Shown one piece after another: positions 12,333 to 20,376 of a stretch of DNA of 21,275 bases. How positions within the stretch are numbered: the first letter of the stretch is position 1; the number at the start of each line of letters is the position of its first letter. The stretch comes from a virus: IMG/VR virus record IMGVR_UViG_3300046009_006298, positions 1 through 21,275 of that record. One strand, given 5' to 3'. The position numbers and the translations under genes were made by a program. Under the pieces are notes generated by a model that worked only from the letters and a program-made list of their open reading frames with translations, did no database searches and was not told the origin of the DNA.

Positions 12333-15300
12333 TGGCAAGCAAATTAGAACTGTCGGTCATCGCAAAGAATCAAGCATCGGCAGTGCTTAGACAGATCGGC
12401 GGCGACATTGCCGGGCTAGGCAGACAAGCAACATCGGTAAGCCAGCAACTTAAAGGCATGGGGCAGGGTATGACCAGCATCGGCACTGGCTTAACGGCTG
12501 GCGTTACAGCGCCGGTGCTGGGAGTGGGGCTGTCATCCATCAACGCCGCGGCGGATATGGAACAACTCGATATTGCATTCACCACGATGTTGGGCAGTGC
12601 CAGCGAAGCAAAAAAGCTTATGGAGGACTTGACCAAGTTTAGCGCACAGACACCGTTTGAAATGCCCGAAGTGGTAGCGGCGGGGCGGCAACTGTTGGCG
12701 TTTGGTATCGAGGCCGAAGATATTGAAACAACGCTACGCCAGTTAGGCGACGTGGCCGCTGGCGTAGGTGCGCCAATTGGCGATCTGGCTTATTTGTATG
12801 GCACGGCAAGCGCCAGCGGGCGATTAATGACCGTAGACATTAACCAGTTTGCCATGCGCGGTATTCCCATCATTGGCGCACTCGCTCAAGTAATGGGGGT
12901 TGCCGAGAGCCAAGTACGCGACATGGCCGCCGAGGGCGAAATTGGCGCTGAGGAAATGAAACAAGCGTTTGCGCTCATGGGTAGCGAAGGCGGCAAGTTT
13001 GCGGGCCTGATGGCGGCGCAGAGCCAAAGCGTCAAGGGTTTGTTCTCTACCGTCAAAGACAACGTGGGGCAAACGCTCACGGTCATCGGCAACCAAATCA
13101 TCGAGACTTTTGATTTAAAGCGCTTGCTTGGGGATGCCATTGTTTATCTTGAGCAGATGCGCAACATGATCACCGACCTGGCGAAGAATAATCCGGCGCT
13201 GTTCAAAATGGCTATCGGTTTCGGCGTGGTGGCCGCTGTTATCGGGCCGGTTGTCCTGGGGCTGGGCATGGCAGCAACAGCGGTGGGGATGGCATTACCT
13301 GCGCTTTCGGTGCTGGGTGGCGTACTGTCTGGACTGGCGCTACCCTTTGCGGCGGTAGGAGCGGCGGCGGTAGCGCTGTACTATGACGTGGGCGGTGTGC
13401 GTACACTGTTGACCGACTTTGGCAAAGGTGCGTTCGATTCGCTACTTGCCAAACTGCCAGAGGTGCAAGCCATCGGCGCTGATGTTGCGGAGTCTATTGG
13501 CAATGTAGTTACGGCCATTCAAGACTTTCTTGCCGGCGCTGACATAAGCGCAGCGACCACGACGCTAACGCAATCATTTACAGGTGTAAAAAATGCGCTA
13601 GGTGAATTGTTCACCGGTGATATTGGTATCAGTGAATTTGCGTCAAAGATTTCTGATGCCGTATCTGGCATTCCCGCAATGGTAAGCAGCGTGTTTGCTG
13701 GCGCTGATTTTTCCGCCATGAAAGGCGAAATCATAACGGCGCTAGGTCTGGACAATGTGTCATTTGACCTAAGCGCATTGCAGACCAACATATCAACCGC
13801 CATCGGTAGCATTGATTGGTCGCAAGTTGCAGCGCAATTCAACACACTGAAAGACAGTGTTGGCACGGCGCTGAACTCGGTACGGGACGGGGTACTATCT
13901 AGCCTAACGGCAGCGGTCAACGGCATTGATTGGTCTGCCATCAGCCTGGATTTTGCCGGGATGATTGACAGCGTTACGTCCACGATTAATGGTATTGACT
14001 GGTCGCAGATCAGCATAGAGGACATTGGACTAGCGCTGGCCGGTGTTGTTATGCCGGTGTTGACTAATTCCATTCGTGGCATTGTTTGGGTGCTTAATAG
14101 TGATAGCTGGTCAGGACTAACGGCATCCGTGAAAAGCGCCCTGGCATCAATTGAGTGGGGCGAAATTGGGCAAAGCCTATCAGGGCTAGGCGCCGCTGCT
14201 ATTGATGCCGTCACCGGTCTTGACTGGTCAACAATCACAGGCGCATTTGAGTCATTGCGATCCAGTGTATCAAGTACTATATCAGGACTTGACTGGTCAA
14301 CTGTAACAGGCGCCTTTGGGACATTGGTGTCAACGGTTACTGGTGCGCTGTCCAGTATTGATTGGTCAACCGTTGCAACTGAATTTAACTCATTAAAAAC
14401 CAGTGTGGTTACAGCAATATCGGATATTGACTGGACAGCCGTTGCAACTGAATTTAACTCATTAAAAACCAGTGTGGTTACAGCAATATCGGATATTGAC
14501 TGGGCGGCCGTTGCAACTGAATTTAACTCATTAAAAACCAGTGTGGTTACAGCAATATCGGATATTGACTGGGCGGCATTATCTACCACTTTTGAGTCTC
14601 TAAAAACAAGCGCGCTAAATGCCTTATCCGGCATTGACTGGTCTGGTGTATCAACCGGTTTTACAGCACTAAAAACATCTGTCGTAGACACGGTATCCGG
14701 CATTGACTGGTCTGGTGTATCAACCGGTTTTACAGCACTAAAAACATCTGTCAGTACGGCGATTGCCAACATCGATTGGGCCGGAATAGCGCAAAACCTA
14801 AACGGGTTAGCAGCCGCTGTATCAGCGGGAGTTTCAAGCATTGATTGGTCAGGCGTATCAAGTGCTTTTGACGCATTAAAAACAACGGTATCAAGTACAT
14901 TAACTGGCATCAACTGGTCGGAGGTGTTGCAGAATTTTGTAGCATCCGCCAACACACTGCGGGACAATCTGATCCAGTCGCTTGCCGACAAAATCAACGG
15001 CATTGATTGGTCTGCCATCAGCCTGGATTTTGCCGGATTCATCAATAAAATCGCGTCCACGATTAGCAGCATTGACTGGTCGCAAGCGGTTGTCAACGTT
15101 GCTGGATTCATCAGCAGCATTTCCAGCAAGATCAGCAGCATTGACTGGTCGCAGATCAGTGTAGGTGCAATCGGCGCCGCGCTAGCGGCAGTGGTTGCGC
15201 CAGCGCTAACAGCAGGCATCGCCGGCATCGCTTGGGTAATCAGCAGCGAAAATTGGGGCAACCTCCTTAGCGCCGTTACCGGTTCGATAGCCGAAATTGA

Positions 15301-17128
15301 TTGGGGGCCAATCGGGGAAGCCTTCGGTAATTTAGCGACAGCCGTTGTTGACAGCGTTACCGATATTGATTGGTCACCGATCAATTTCGCGTTCGGGAGC
15401 TTGGTAACGTCCGTTGAAAATGCCATTACCAACCTGGATTGGTCGAGCGTTTCAGCGCCATTCTACGCGCTCAAGGATTCCATACAGAACGCAGTAGATT
15501 ATGCTTTGTCCACAATTTCGTTTGGTTTTCTTGGAGGCGGTTCGCCACCGCCACCGCCACCGCCGCCAACAAAAACAAACGCATCCGGCACCAAGTCCTT
15601 TGAAGGCGGTCTGACCTGGGTCGATGAACGTGGCGCGGAATTGTTTCGATTTCCGGACGGGCAATGGGCAATGGGCAGCGACAAGGGCGCCCATCTCATG
15701 GATCTACCCAAAGGCACCGAGATTTATAGCCACGAAGACAGCAAGAAAATGCTGGGCATGGGTGGATTAACGCCCATCGGCCAAAACGCCGATGGCACCA
15801 CCACAGCAGCCACAGTAGCGCCAACGGGCAACGGCAATGTGTTCTCCGCCATCGCTTCTGCCGCCAACAATTTTGTCAAAGCGGGCGACAAACTGGGCAA
15901 GGCCGGCCAGGTCATTAGCGATTCGATGAAAGACCTAGAGGCCAACCTGCGCAAAGTGCCGGGGGTGTTTGGCGCGAGTCAAGTCACTGAGCAACAGATG
16001 AAAATGGGCGCGCTGGGTGTACCGCAAAACTTTGCTGATGACTGGTTGCGCCGCTTGACTGACGAGGTGGTCAACGGTGTGAACTGGGAAGGCGTGGACA
16101 TTAAAGACGCGGCGCTGCGGGCTGGGCTTGATCCTGGCTTGCCCGCCGAGGCCATCCTGGAACTTGTTACACAAAAATGGAATGACAAGAGCCTGTTCGC
16201 CAACGCTGCCAACCTGGATTTAATCAATCAGGATGCCATCAAACAGGCACTAGAGACACAAGCGCAACAGGCGGCGGGTGAGCAGAATCTACTCAATCTG
16301 TTTGGTGTCACGCCGGAACAAGCACGCACGGCGGGCGCGGCCACCGGAACAGCGGCAGGCGGTGGGATGCTAACCGGCATTACACAGAGCCTCACAGGTA
16401 GCGGCGCGGGTCAGCAGGTAGCAACCAGCATCGCAACCGGCGTCACGCCCGAATCAATAGCGCCGGTTGGCGGTTCGGTTGTATCTGCGCTGGCGACGGA
16501 GCTAGGCAAAGAGGAATATGGCGTGCAGATGGGGGCGGCGCTGGCGGGGCTGTTCACCGGCTATCTGGACAAAGCCGACGCTTTTGTCGATGTGGCACAG
16601 CGCATCATGAGCAAGATTGCAGCACAGTTCAGCAACGTGGGCGCCCTAGACATGGTGGCGCGCTTCGTTGAGTCATTCCGTGCGCAACTTGGATCAAAGG
16701 ATGCCATTTCATCCCTGACGGCAGTTGGTGAAAAGATCCTAGAGCTTGTCTTTCGTGGCTACCTGGACGAGTCACTGCGCCGCAATTGGGCAGAGGGTGT
16801 CAACGCCAAGGGCGACACATCCAATAAACAAGGCGGCCAAAGCACCACGAACCAGGGCAGCGGCAGCAATACGAATACGCCACCAACCACAGCAGGCAAT
16901 GCCATCGGCACAAGCTCCTGGCGGGGTGGTATGACGTGGGTCGGTGAGACGGGGCCGGAGTTGGTCAGCTTGCCACCACGGACACGAATCTTTAATCCAG
17001 CCGAATCAATGGCCCTTGCGGGCGGCGGCGGCGATGTGTACGTAACGGTCAACGCCACCGTAAGCAATGCAGTCGATGTTGAGCAACTAGCCTATCGCGT
17101 AGTCGATGTAATCCGAAAGCGACGTTAA
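12332..17128 (+). CDS. Tape measure protein (1598 aa)
   Basis: The longest gene in the window. Residues about 1-260 form the conserved tape-measure N-domain (GDIAGLGRQATSVSQQLKGM, then AADMEQLDIAFTTMLGSASEA, FSAQTPFEMPEVVAAGRQLLAFG, TVDINQFAMRGIPII). Residues about 290-350 are strongly hydrophobic, probably membrane-crossing helices used when DNA enters the cell. Residues about 490-1050 are some 21 copies of a 23-residue repeat with core IDWS. An eight-proline linker lies near residue 1072. The C-terminal part has the motif GGxTWVxExGxEL twice (near residues 1092 and 1531), a known tape-measure feature. The protein sets tail length at about 1.5 angstrom per residue, so near 240 nm if not trimmed; this is inference. 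No lysozyme or peptidase motif was seen. Overlaps the chaperone stop as TAATG. Confidence 0.93.
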   Translation: MASKLELSVIAKNQASAVLRQIGGDIAGLGRQATSVSQQLKGMGQGMTSIGTGLTAGVTAPVLGVGLSSINAAADMEQLDIAFTTMLGSASEAKKLMEDLTKFSAQTPFEMPEVVAAGRQLLAFGIEAEDIETTLRQLGDVAAGVGAPIGDLAYLYGTASASGRLMTVDINQFAMRGIPIIGALAQVMGVAESQVRDMAAEGEIGAEEMKQAFALMGSEGGKFAGLMAAQSQSVKGLFSTVKDNVGQTLTVIGNQIIETFDLKRLLGDAIVYLEQMRNMITDLAKNNPALFKMAIGFGVVAAVIGPVVLGLGMAATAVGMALPALSVLGGVLSGLALPFAAVGAAAVALYYDVGGVRTLLTDFGKGAFDSLLAKLPEVQAIGADVAESIGNVVTAIQDFLAGADISAATTTLTQSFTGVKNALGELFTGDIGISEFASKISDAVSGIPAMVSSVFAGADFSAMKGEIITALGLDNVSFDLSALQTNISTAIGSIDWSQVAAQFNTLKDSVGTALNSVRDGVLSSLTAAVNGIDWSAISLDFAGMIDSVTSTINGIDWSQISIEDIGLALAGVVMPVLTNSIRGIVWVLNSDSWSGLTASVKSALASIEWGEIGQSLSGLGAAAIDAVTGLDWSTITGAFESLRSSVSSTISGLDWSTVTGAFGTLVSTVTGALSSIDWSTVATEFNSLKTSVVTAISDIDWTAVATEFNSLKTSVVTAISDIDWAAVATEFNSLKTSVVTAISDIDWAALSTTFESLKTSALNALSGIDWSGVSTGFTALKTSVVDTVSGIDWSGVSTGFTALKTSVSTAIANIDWAGIAQNLNGLAAAVSAGVSSIDWSGVSSAFDALKTTVSSTLTGINWSEVLQNFVASANTLRDNLIQSLADKINGIDWSAISLDFAGFINKIASTISSIDWSQAVVNVAGFISSISSKISSIDWSQISVGAIGAALAAVVAPALTAGIAGIAWVISSENWGNLLSAVTGSIAEIDWGPIGEAFGNLATAVVDSVTDIDWSPINFAFGSLVTSVENAITNLDWSSVSAPFYALKDSIQNAVDYALSTISFGFLGGGSPPPPPPPPTKTNASGTKSFEGGLTWVDERGAELFRFPDGQWAMGSDKGAHLMDLPKGTEIYSHEDSKKMLGMGGLTPIGQNADGTTTAATVAPTGNGNVFSAIASAANNFVKAGDKLGKAGQVISDSMKDLEANLRKVPGVFGASQVTEQQMKMGALGVPQNFADDWLRRLTDEVVNGVNWEGVDIKDAALRAGLDPGLPAEAILELVTQKWNDKSLFANAANLDLINQDAIKQALETQAQQAAGEQNLLNLFGVTPEQARTAGAATGTAAGGGMLTGITQSLTGSGAGQQVATSIATGVTPESIAPVGGSVVSALATELGKEEYGVQMGAALAGLFTGYLDKADAFVDVAQRIMSKIAAQFSNVGALDMVARFVESFRAQLGSKDAISSLTAVGEKILELVFRGYLDESLRRNWAEGVNAKGDTSNKQGGQSTTNQGSGSNTNTPPTTAGNAIGTSSWRGGMTWVGETGPELVSLPPRTRIFNPAESMALAGGGGDVYVTVNATVSNAVDVEQLAYRVVDVIRKRR
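14372..14578 (+). repeat. Three tandem near-identical 69-bp units in tape measure
   Basis: Units start at 14372, 14441 and 14510, each beginning GTTGCAACTGAATTTAACTC and differing at only a few bases (ACAGCC against GCGGCC). Each encodes 23 residues including ATEFNSLKTSVVTAIS and DIDW. The near-identity of synonymous positions says they were copied recently. Confidence 0.95.
14630..14752 (+). repeat. Second pair of 69-bp repeats in tape measure
   Basis: Fifty-four identical bases starting GGCATTGACTGGTCTGGTGT occur at 14630-14683 and 14699-14752, the same 69-bp period and phase as the upstream triplet but different sequence. A separate copying event within the same array. Confidence 0.93.
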
Positions 17129-17131
17129 CAA

Positions 17132-18397
17132 ATGCCGCACGCACTCAGTTTGACCGATGGCACGACAACCGTAAGCTTATCGACAAGCGGCGTATTTCTT
17201 ACGCAGTACACGCCCAGCGCGCCAAGTGTTACCGGTGCGCCCAATTACGACTATGAAACCATCACCGAAACTATCGAAATGATGCCGTATGCGTCCAGTA
17301 CCAGCACATTACAGGCAATCGTTAATAGCATTGATCTTCTACTGGAAGAGGCACGGCTACGGCAGGAAAGAAACAGCGAACCGCGTGTCTATCTACAATA
17401 TCAGGTAGATGGTGAATCGGACACCTACCGCAGCGAGATCCTTTACGGTCACCTGGAACTTGGTGAAAATGCGATGGCGGTCTGGGGTAACTATCAAGTA
17501 CCAACACGCCTGTACATCACACGTCGCCCCTGGTGGGAGGGGCCACGGACAGAGCTATCAATCAGTACCAGCGGAAACAGCGCCGGTACAGGCGGCAAGC
17601 CGATCACCAACACCGCGGCCAACTGGATTCAAATGGCAAGCACGCAGGTTGGCGGGGTACTGCCTACGCCGATTGAATTGCTGCTGACAAACAACGGCGG
17701 CAGCGGTGTTGGTTATCGAAATTTCTACATAGGCACCAACGCCACTAGTGGCGCCAGCCTAACACACAACTATAGCGGCGGGTCGGTGACACTGAGCCTA
17801 GTCAGCGGCATTTACACAGGACAGATTACCATTGCACTATCGGCAGCAAATATGGCGCTGACGAAGGGCAAACCGTTTCGGATTCTAACGCGCTTCACCA
17901 CACAAACGGCCAGCGTTTACTGTAAGCCGATCCTAAAGGACATCAACAACCTGATGACGCTTGTTGAGGGCGACGAGCAATATATGCCGGTAGCATCCGC
18001 CGGCACAAGATGGGTTGACTTCGGTACGCTGCCACTGCCGCCTGGCGGCTACTCAACATCGTGGACAGATACGAATCTGAATTTTTATTTTCGGGCCGCG
18101 TCCGCGGCGTCGCTCACGATCAACGTTGCACGCCTATTGCCAATGGACAGCTACCAGTACATCGTGCAGCGTGGTTTTACCGTAGGGGCCGGCGGGGTAA
18201 TGACGTTTGACAATATCGAAGGGCTGTACCACCAGGCGGGGCAATCCATTTATTCGGTGCGCACCGAAAAGCCGCTGATGATTTTTCCGAACGCAACACA
18301 GCGTATCAATATCATGTTCGATGAAGGATCGTCCTCGGACACGGCGAAAACGCTCAGTGTGCAGGCATTCTACCGCAAGCGGAGATTAACGATCTGA
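17132..18397 (+). CDS. Putative distal tail protein (421 aa)
   Basis: First gene after the tape measure, the usual site of the distal tail (Dit) protein that forms the ring to which the hub and fibres attach. N-terminal residues 1-150 have the beta-rich look of that family: LTDGTTTVSLSTSGVFLTQYTP, ETITETIEMMPYASSTSTLQAI, IDLLLEEARLRQE, VYLQYQVDGESDTYRSEILYGHL and ITRRPWWEGPRTEL, a phrase typical of this kind of tail protein. Residues about 170-421 are a second beta-sandwich region (TYHNYSGGSVTLSLVSG-like; NFYFRAASAASLTINVARLLP), possibly a carbohydrate-binding-like insertion as in enlarged Dit proteins. Dit of SPP1 is about 250 residues, so this is longer. There is no strong ribosome site, but the start is only 3 bases after the previous stop. 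Name given on order and pattern. Confidence 0.65.
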   Translation: MPHALSLTDGTTTVSLSTSGVFLTQYTPSAPSVTGAPNYDYETITETIEMMPYASSTSTLQAIVNSIDLLLEEARLRQERNSEPRVYLQYQVDGESDTYRSEILYGHLELGENAMAVWGNYQVPTRLYITRRPWWEGPRTELSISTSGNSAGTGGKPITNTAANWIQMASTQVGGVLPTPIELLLTNNGGSGVGYRNFYIGTNATSGASLTHNYSGGSVTLSLVSGIYTGQITIALSAANMALTKGKPFRILTRFTTQTASVYCKPILKDINNLMTLVEGDEQYMPVASAGTRWVDFGTLPLPPGGYSTSWTDTNLNFYFRAASAASLTINVARLLPMDSYQYIVQRGFTVGAGGVMTFDNIEGLYHQAGQSIYSVRTEKPLMIFPNATQRINIMFDEGSSSDTAKTLSVQAFYRKRRLTI

Positions 18398-20376
18398 TGG
18401 TCTACGCAAAGCTCTACGATACGGGACTAAGCGAGGCACCGTTTACCGGCCTTCAACTGATTGTGCAGCGGTATTCGGCGGCGGCCATCGGTGGCAGTGA
18501 ACAGGCCGAGATTGAGGTGGTCGGCACAGATGAGCTTATCCGTGAGGTGCATCGGTGGCTAGGCTACTATGTGGTAATCTTCAACGACAACAGTAACAAA
18601 GTTTGGTTTGGCCGCGTCACGCAAACCACTACGCGGCGAGGCGGTCGCCAGTTCACACGCAGCCTTGACGAGATGGCAAACCGAATCGCCGTCTCCTATA
18701 GCTACAACGACGCCAACGGCAACGCCAACAACGCTGTCACCGGCTGGGCTGATGATGCCGATAGTCAATTGCGCTACGGCGTAAAAGAGCAGTTGCAGAG
18801 CCAGGGCGACGCCACCACGGAGATTGCCGAGGCGCTGCGTGATAATGCGCTTGACTTGCTATCAATGCCGGTCAAGGCGGTGTCATTTGGCGGTGGCGGG
18901 CAAACCGGCGGATCTCTGCTGTGTCGGGGTTTGTGGCACACAACGGCATGGCGTGTTTTTAATCAGCCGGGTGGACTGATTGCCAACGATGTGAGCGGTA
19001 CAGTAGATCACCTGCTAGGCTGGGGCTTTACATCTGCCACTGTGGGTTTTGACGCCACGGAAGACCGTATCCACGACATTAGTGCGCGCCTGGAAGACCT
19101 GCGCGGCGATGATCGGATCATTGTGTCGGGCGCCACCAACGCCGGCAACAATGGTACGTTTACGATTGCCGCGACCACCAACGTAGAACCGGACAGCTAC
19201 ACCGGCACCGACATTCGCTTTGAACTGTCTGACGATGTGTTCAGCACCAACAGCGGCTTTGGCTTCGTGCAGTCCGCCGAGATGATCAAGATCAGTGGGT
19301 CAGCAGTAGCCGGTAACAATCGCTACTATTTTGCAAAAGACGATGTGGCCGCCGATCACATCACAGTTAATCCAGGAGTCACCGCATCAGCCGCAGGGTC
19401 AACTGTGACTGTTGAGCAGGGCCATAGCATTGCCATAACAGGATCGTTGACCACGGAGTTTCCAAGCGCCACCGTAACGCTTACAGCCCTGGGGACGCTG
19501 GTAGCGCAGTCGTTCACCATGCCGGTTGACGTGCCATTCCTGGTGGCGGAGGTTCTTGTTCGCGTCAAGCGTGTTGGCACGCCGGCGGACTCGCTGACGG
19601 TTGCCATCCGCACAAATAGCAGCGGCAGTCCAAGTGGTACAACACTAGACAGCGTAAACACGCTTGGATCAACGCTGACCGAAGATATGGACTGGCTCAA
19701 ACTATCATTCAGCGCCACAGTAGCGTTGAGCTACGGCACGACCTACTGGCTTGTCATTAGCCGCACGGGGAGCAATGATCCGGTCAATTACTATATGGTC
19801 GATTTATCCGAAGACCTCACCTATGTCGATGGCGCGTTCAAGCTGTGGAATGGGTCAGCCTGGGCTAGTCGTTCGCCGGATGTTGATATGCCGTTCCAAA
19901 TTTGGAGCCACCGCGAAACCACCAACCAGATCAGCGATATGTTGACCACGGCAGGTCAATTTTTTGCCGTGCAGGATATTCAGACAGCCAGTGGGCGCTA
20001 TAGTCGCCAGTATCGGGATGGAAACCAAACCGCACAAGCCGAACTGGAAACATTGCTACAAGCGGGCAGGGCCAGCGGGCGGCGCTTTCTGTCAAGCGTA
20101 ACGCCGGATCGGGTGGTGCATGTGTACGAAGAGCCTGTCTACGACAGCGTATCGACACCGCTACTAAACGAAAACATGGAAATCCTGAATGCCGATGGGG
20201 TGACACCGTGGGAGCCTGGCAAATTACCGGCTGGCATGTGGCTGACATTAACCAACGAATTGCCTGACGATTCTGATGTTTTTATCGAGCGCGCCGAATA
20301 TGACGCCGTAAACCGAGCCTATACAGCGCTGGAACCCAAAGGCGCACCGAATCCGTGGGACGTGGTGAAACTTTGA
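18397..20376 (+). CDS. Putative tail hub / tail-associated protein with inserted beta domain (659 aa)
   Basis: The start overlaps the previous stop (TGATG). Residues about 1-180 look like a hub start (MVYAKLYDTGLSEAPFTGLQ, AEIEVVGTDELIREVHRWLGYYVVIF, VWFGRVTQTTTRRGGRQF), the beta-barrel unit with 'v....G.v..' typical of Tal/hub proteins. Residues about 360-520 form a jelly-roll module: AQSFTMPVDVPFLVAEVLVRVKR, the phrase SLTVAIRTNSSGSPSGTTLD and GTTYWLVISR. This is a pattern of choice-of-anchor-like or galactose-binding-like domains, and may be used to bind surface sugars. Residues about 520-659 return to hub-like sequence (QISDMLTTAGQFFAVQDIQT, RRFLSSVTPDRVVHVYEEP). So the likely layout is a hub split by a surface-binding insertion. 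No peptidase or lysozyme motif was seen. Confidence 0.6.
   Translation: MVYAKLYDTGLSEAPFTGLQLIVQRYSAAAIGGSEQAEIEVVGTDELIREVHRWLGYYVVIFNDNSNKVWFGRVTQTTTRRGGRQFTRSLDEMANRIAVSYSYNDANGNANNAVTGWADDADSQLRYGVKEQLQSQGDATTEIAEALRDNALDLLSMPVKAVSFGGGGQTGGSLLCRGLWHTTAWRVFNQPGGLIANDVSGTVDHLLGWGFTSATVGFDATEDRIHDISARLEDLRGDDRIIVSGATNAGNNGTFTIAATTNVEPDSYTGTDIRFELSDDVFSTNSGFGFVQSAEMIKISGSAVAGNNRYYFAKDDVAADHITVNPGVTASAAGSTVTVEQGHSIAITGSLTTEFPSATVTLTALGTLVAQSFTMPVDVPFLVAEVLVRVKRVGTPADSLTVAIRTNSSGSPSGTTLDSVNTLGSTLTEDMDWLKLSFSATVALSYGTTYWLVISRTGSNDPVNYYMVDLSEDLTYVDGAFKLWNGSAWASRSPDVDMPFQIWSHRETTNQISDMLTTAGQFFAVQDIQTASGRYSRQYRDGNQTAQAELETLLQAGRASGRRFLSSVTPDRVVHVYEEPVYDSVSTPLLNENMEILNADGVTPWEPGKLPAGMWLTLTNELPDDSDVFIERAEYDAVNRAYTALEPKGAPNPWDVVKL

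Larger units (their letters stand above)
13917..15036 (+). repeat. Long-range duplication flanking the repeat array
   Basis: An identical 43-base stretch (start TCAACGGCATTGATTGGTCT) occurs at 13917-13959 and again at 14994-15036, 1077 bases (359 codons) apart. Protein similarity continues beyond it: ISLDFAGMIDSVTSTIN/GIDWSQIS... against ISLDFAGFINKIASTIS/SIDWSQ..., then GLALAGVVMPVLT against GAALAAVVAPALT. So a block containing a hydrophobic segment was duplicated, with the 23-residue array between or inside the copies. Confidence 0.85.

Noticed and set aside
13519-15432. 637-codon open frame on the minus strand inside the tape measure
   Set aside because: It is a by-product of the 69-bp in-phase repeat, which keeps the opposite frame free of stops. 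It has no ribosome site and its composition mirrors the repeat.
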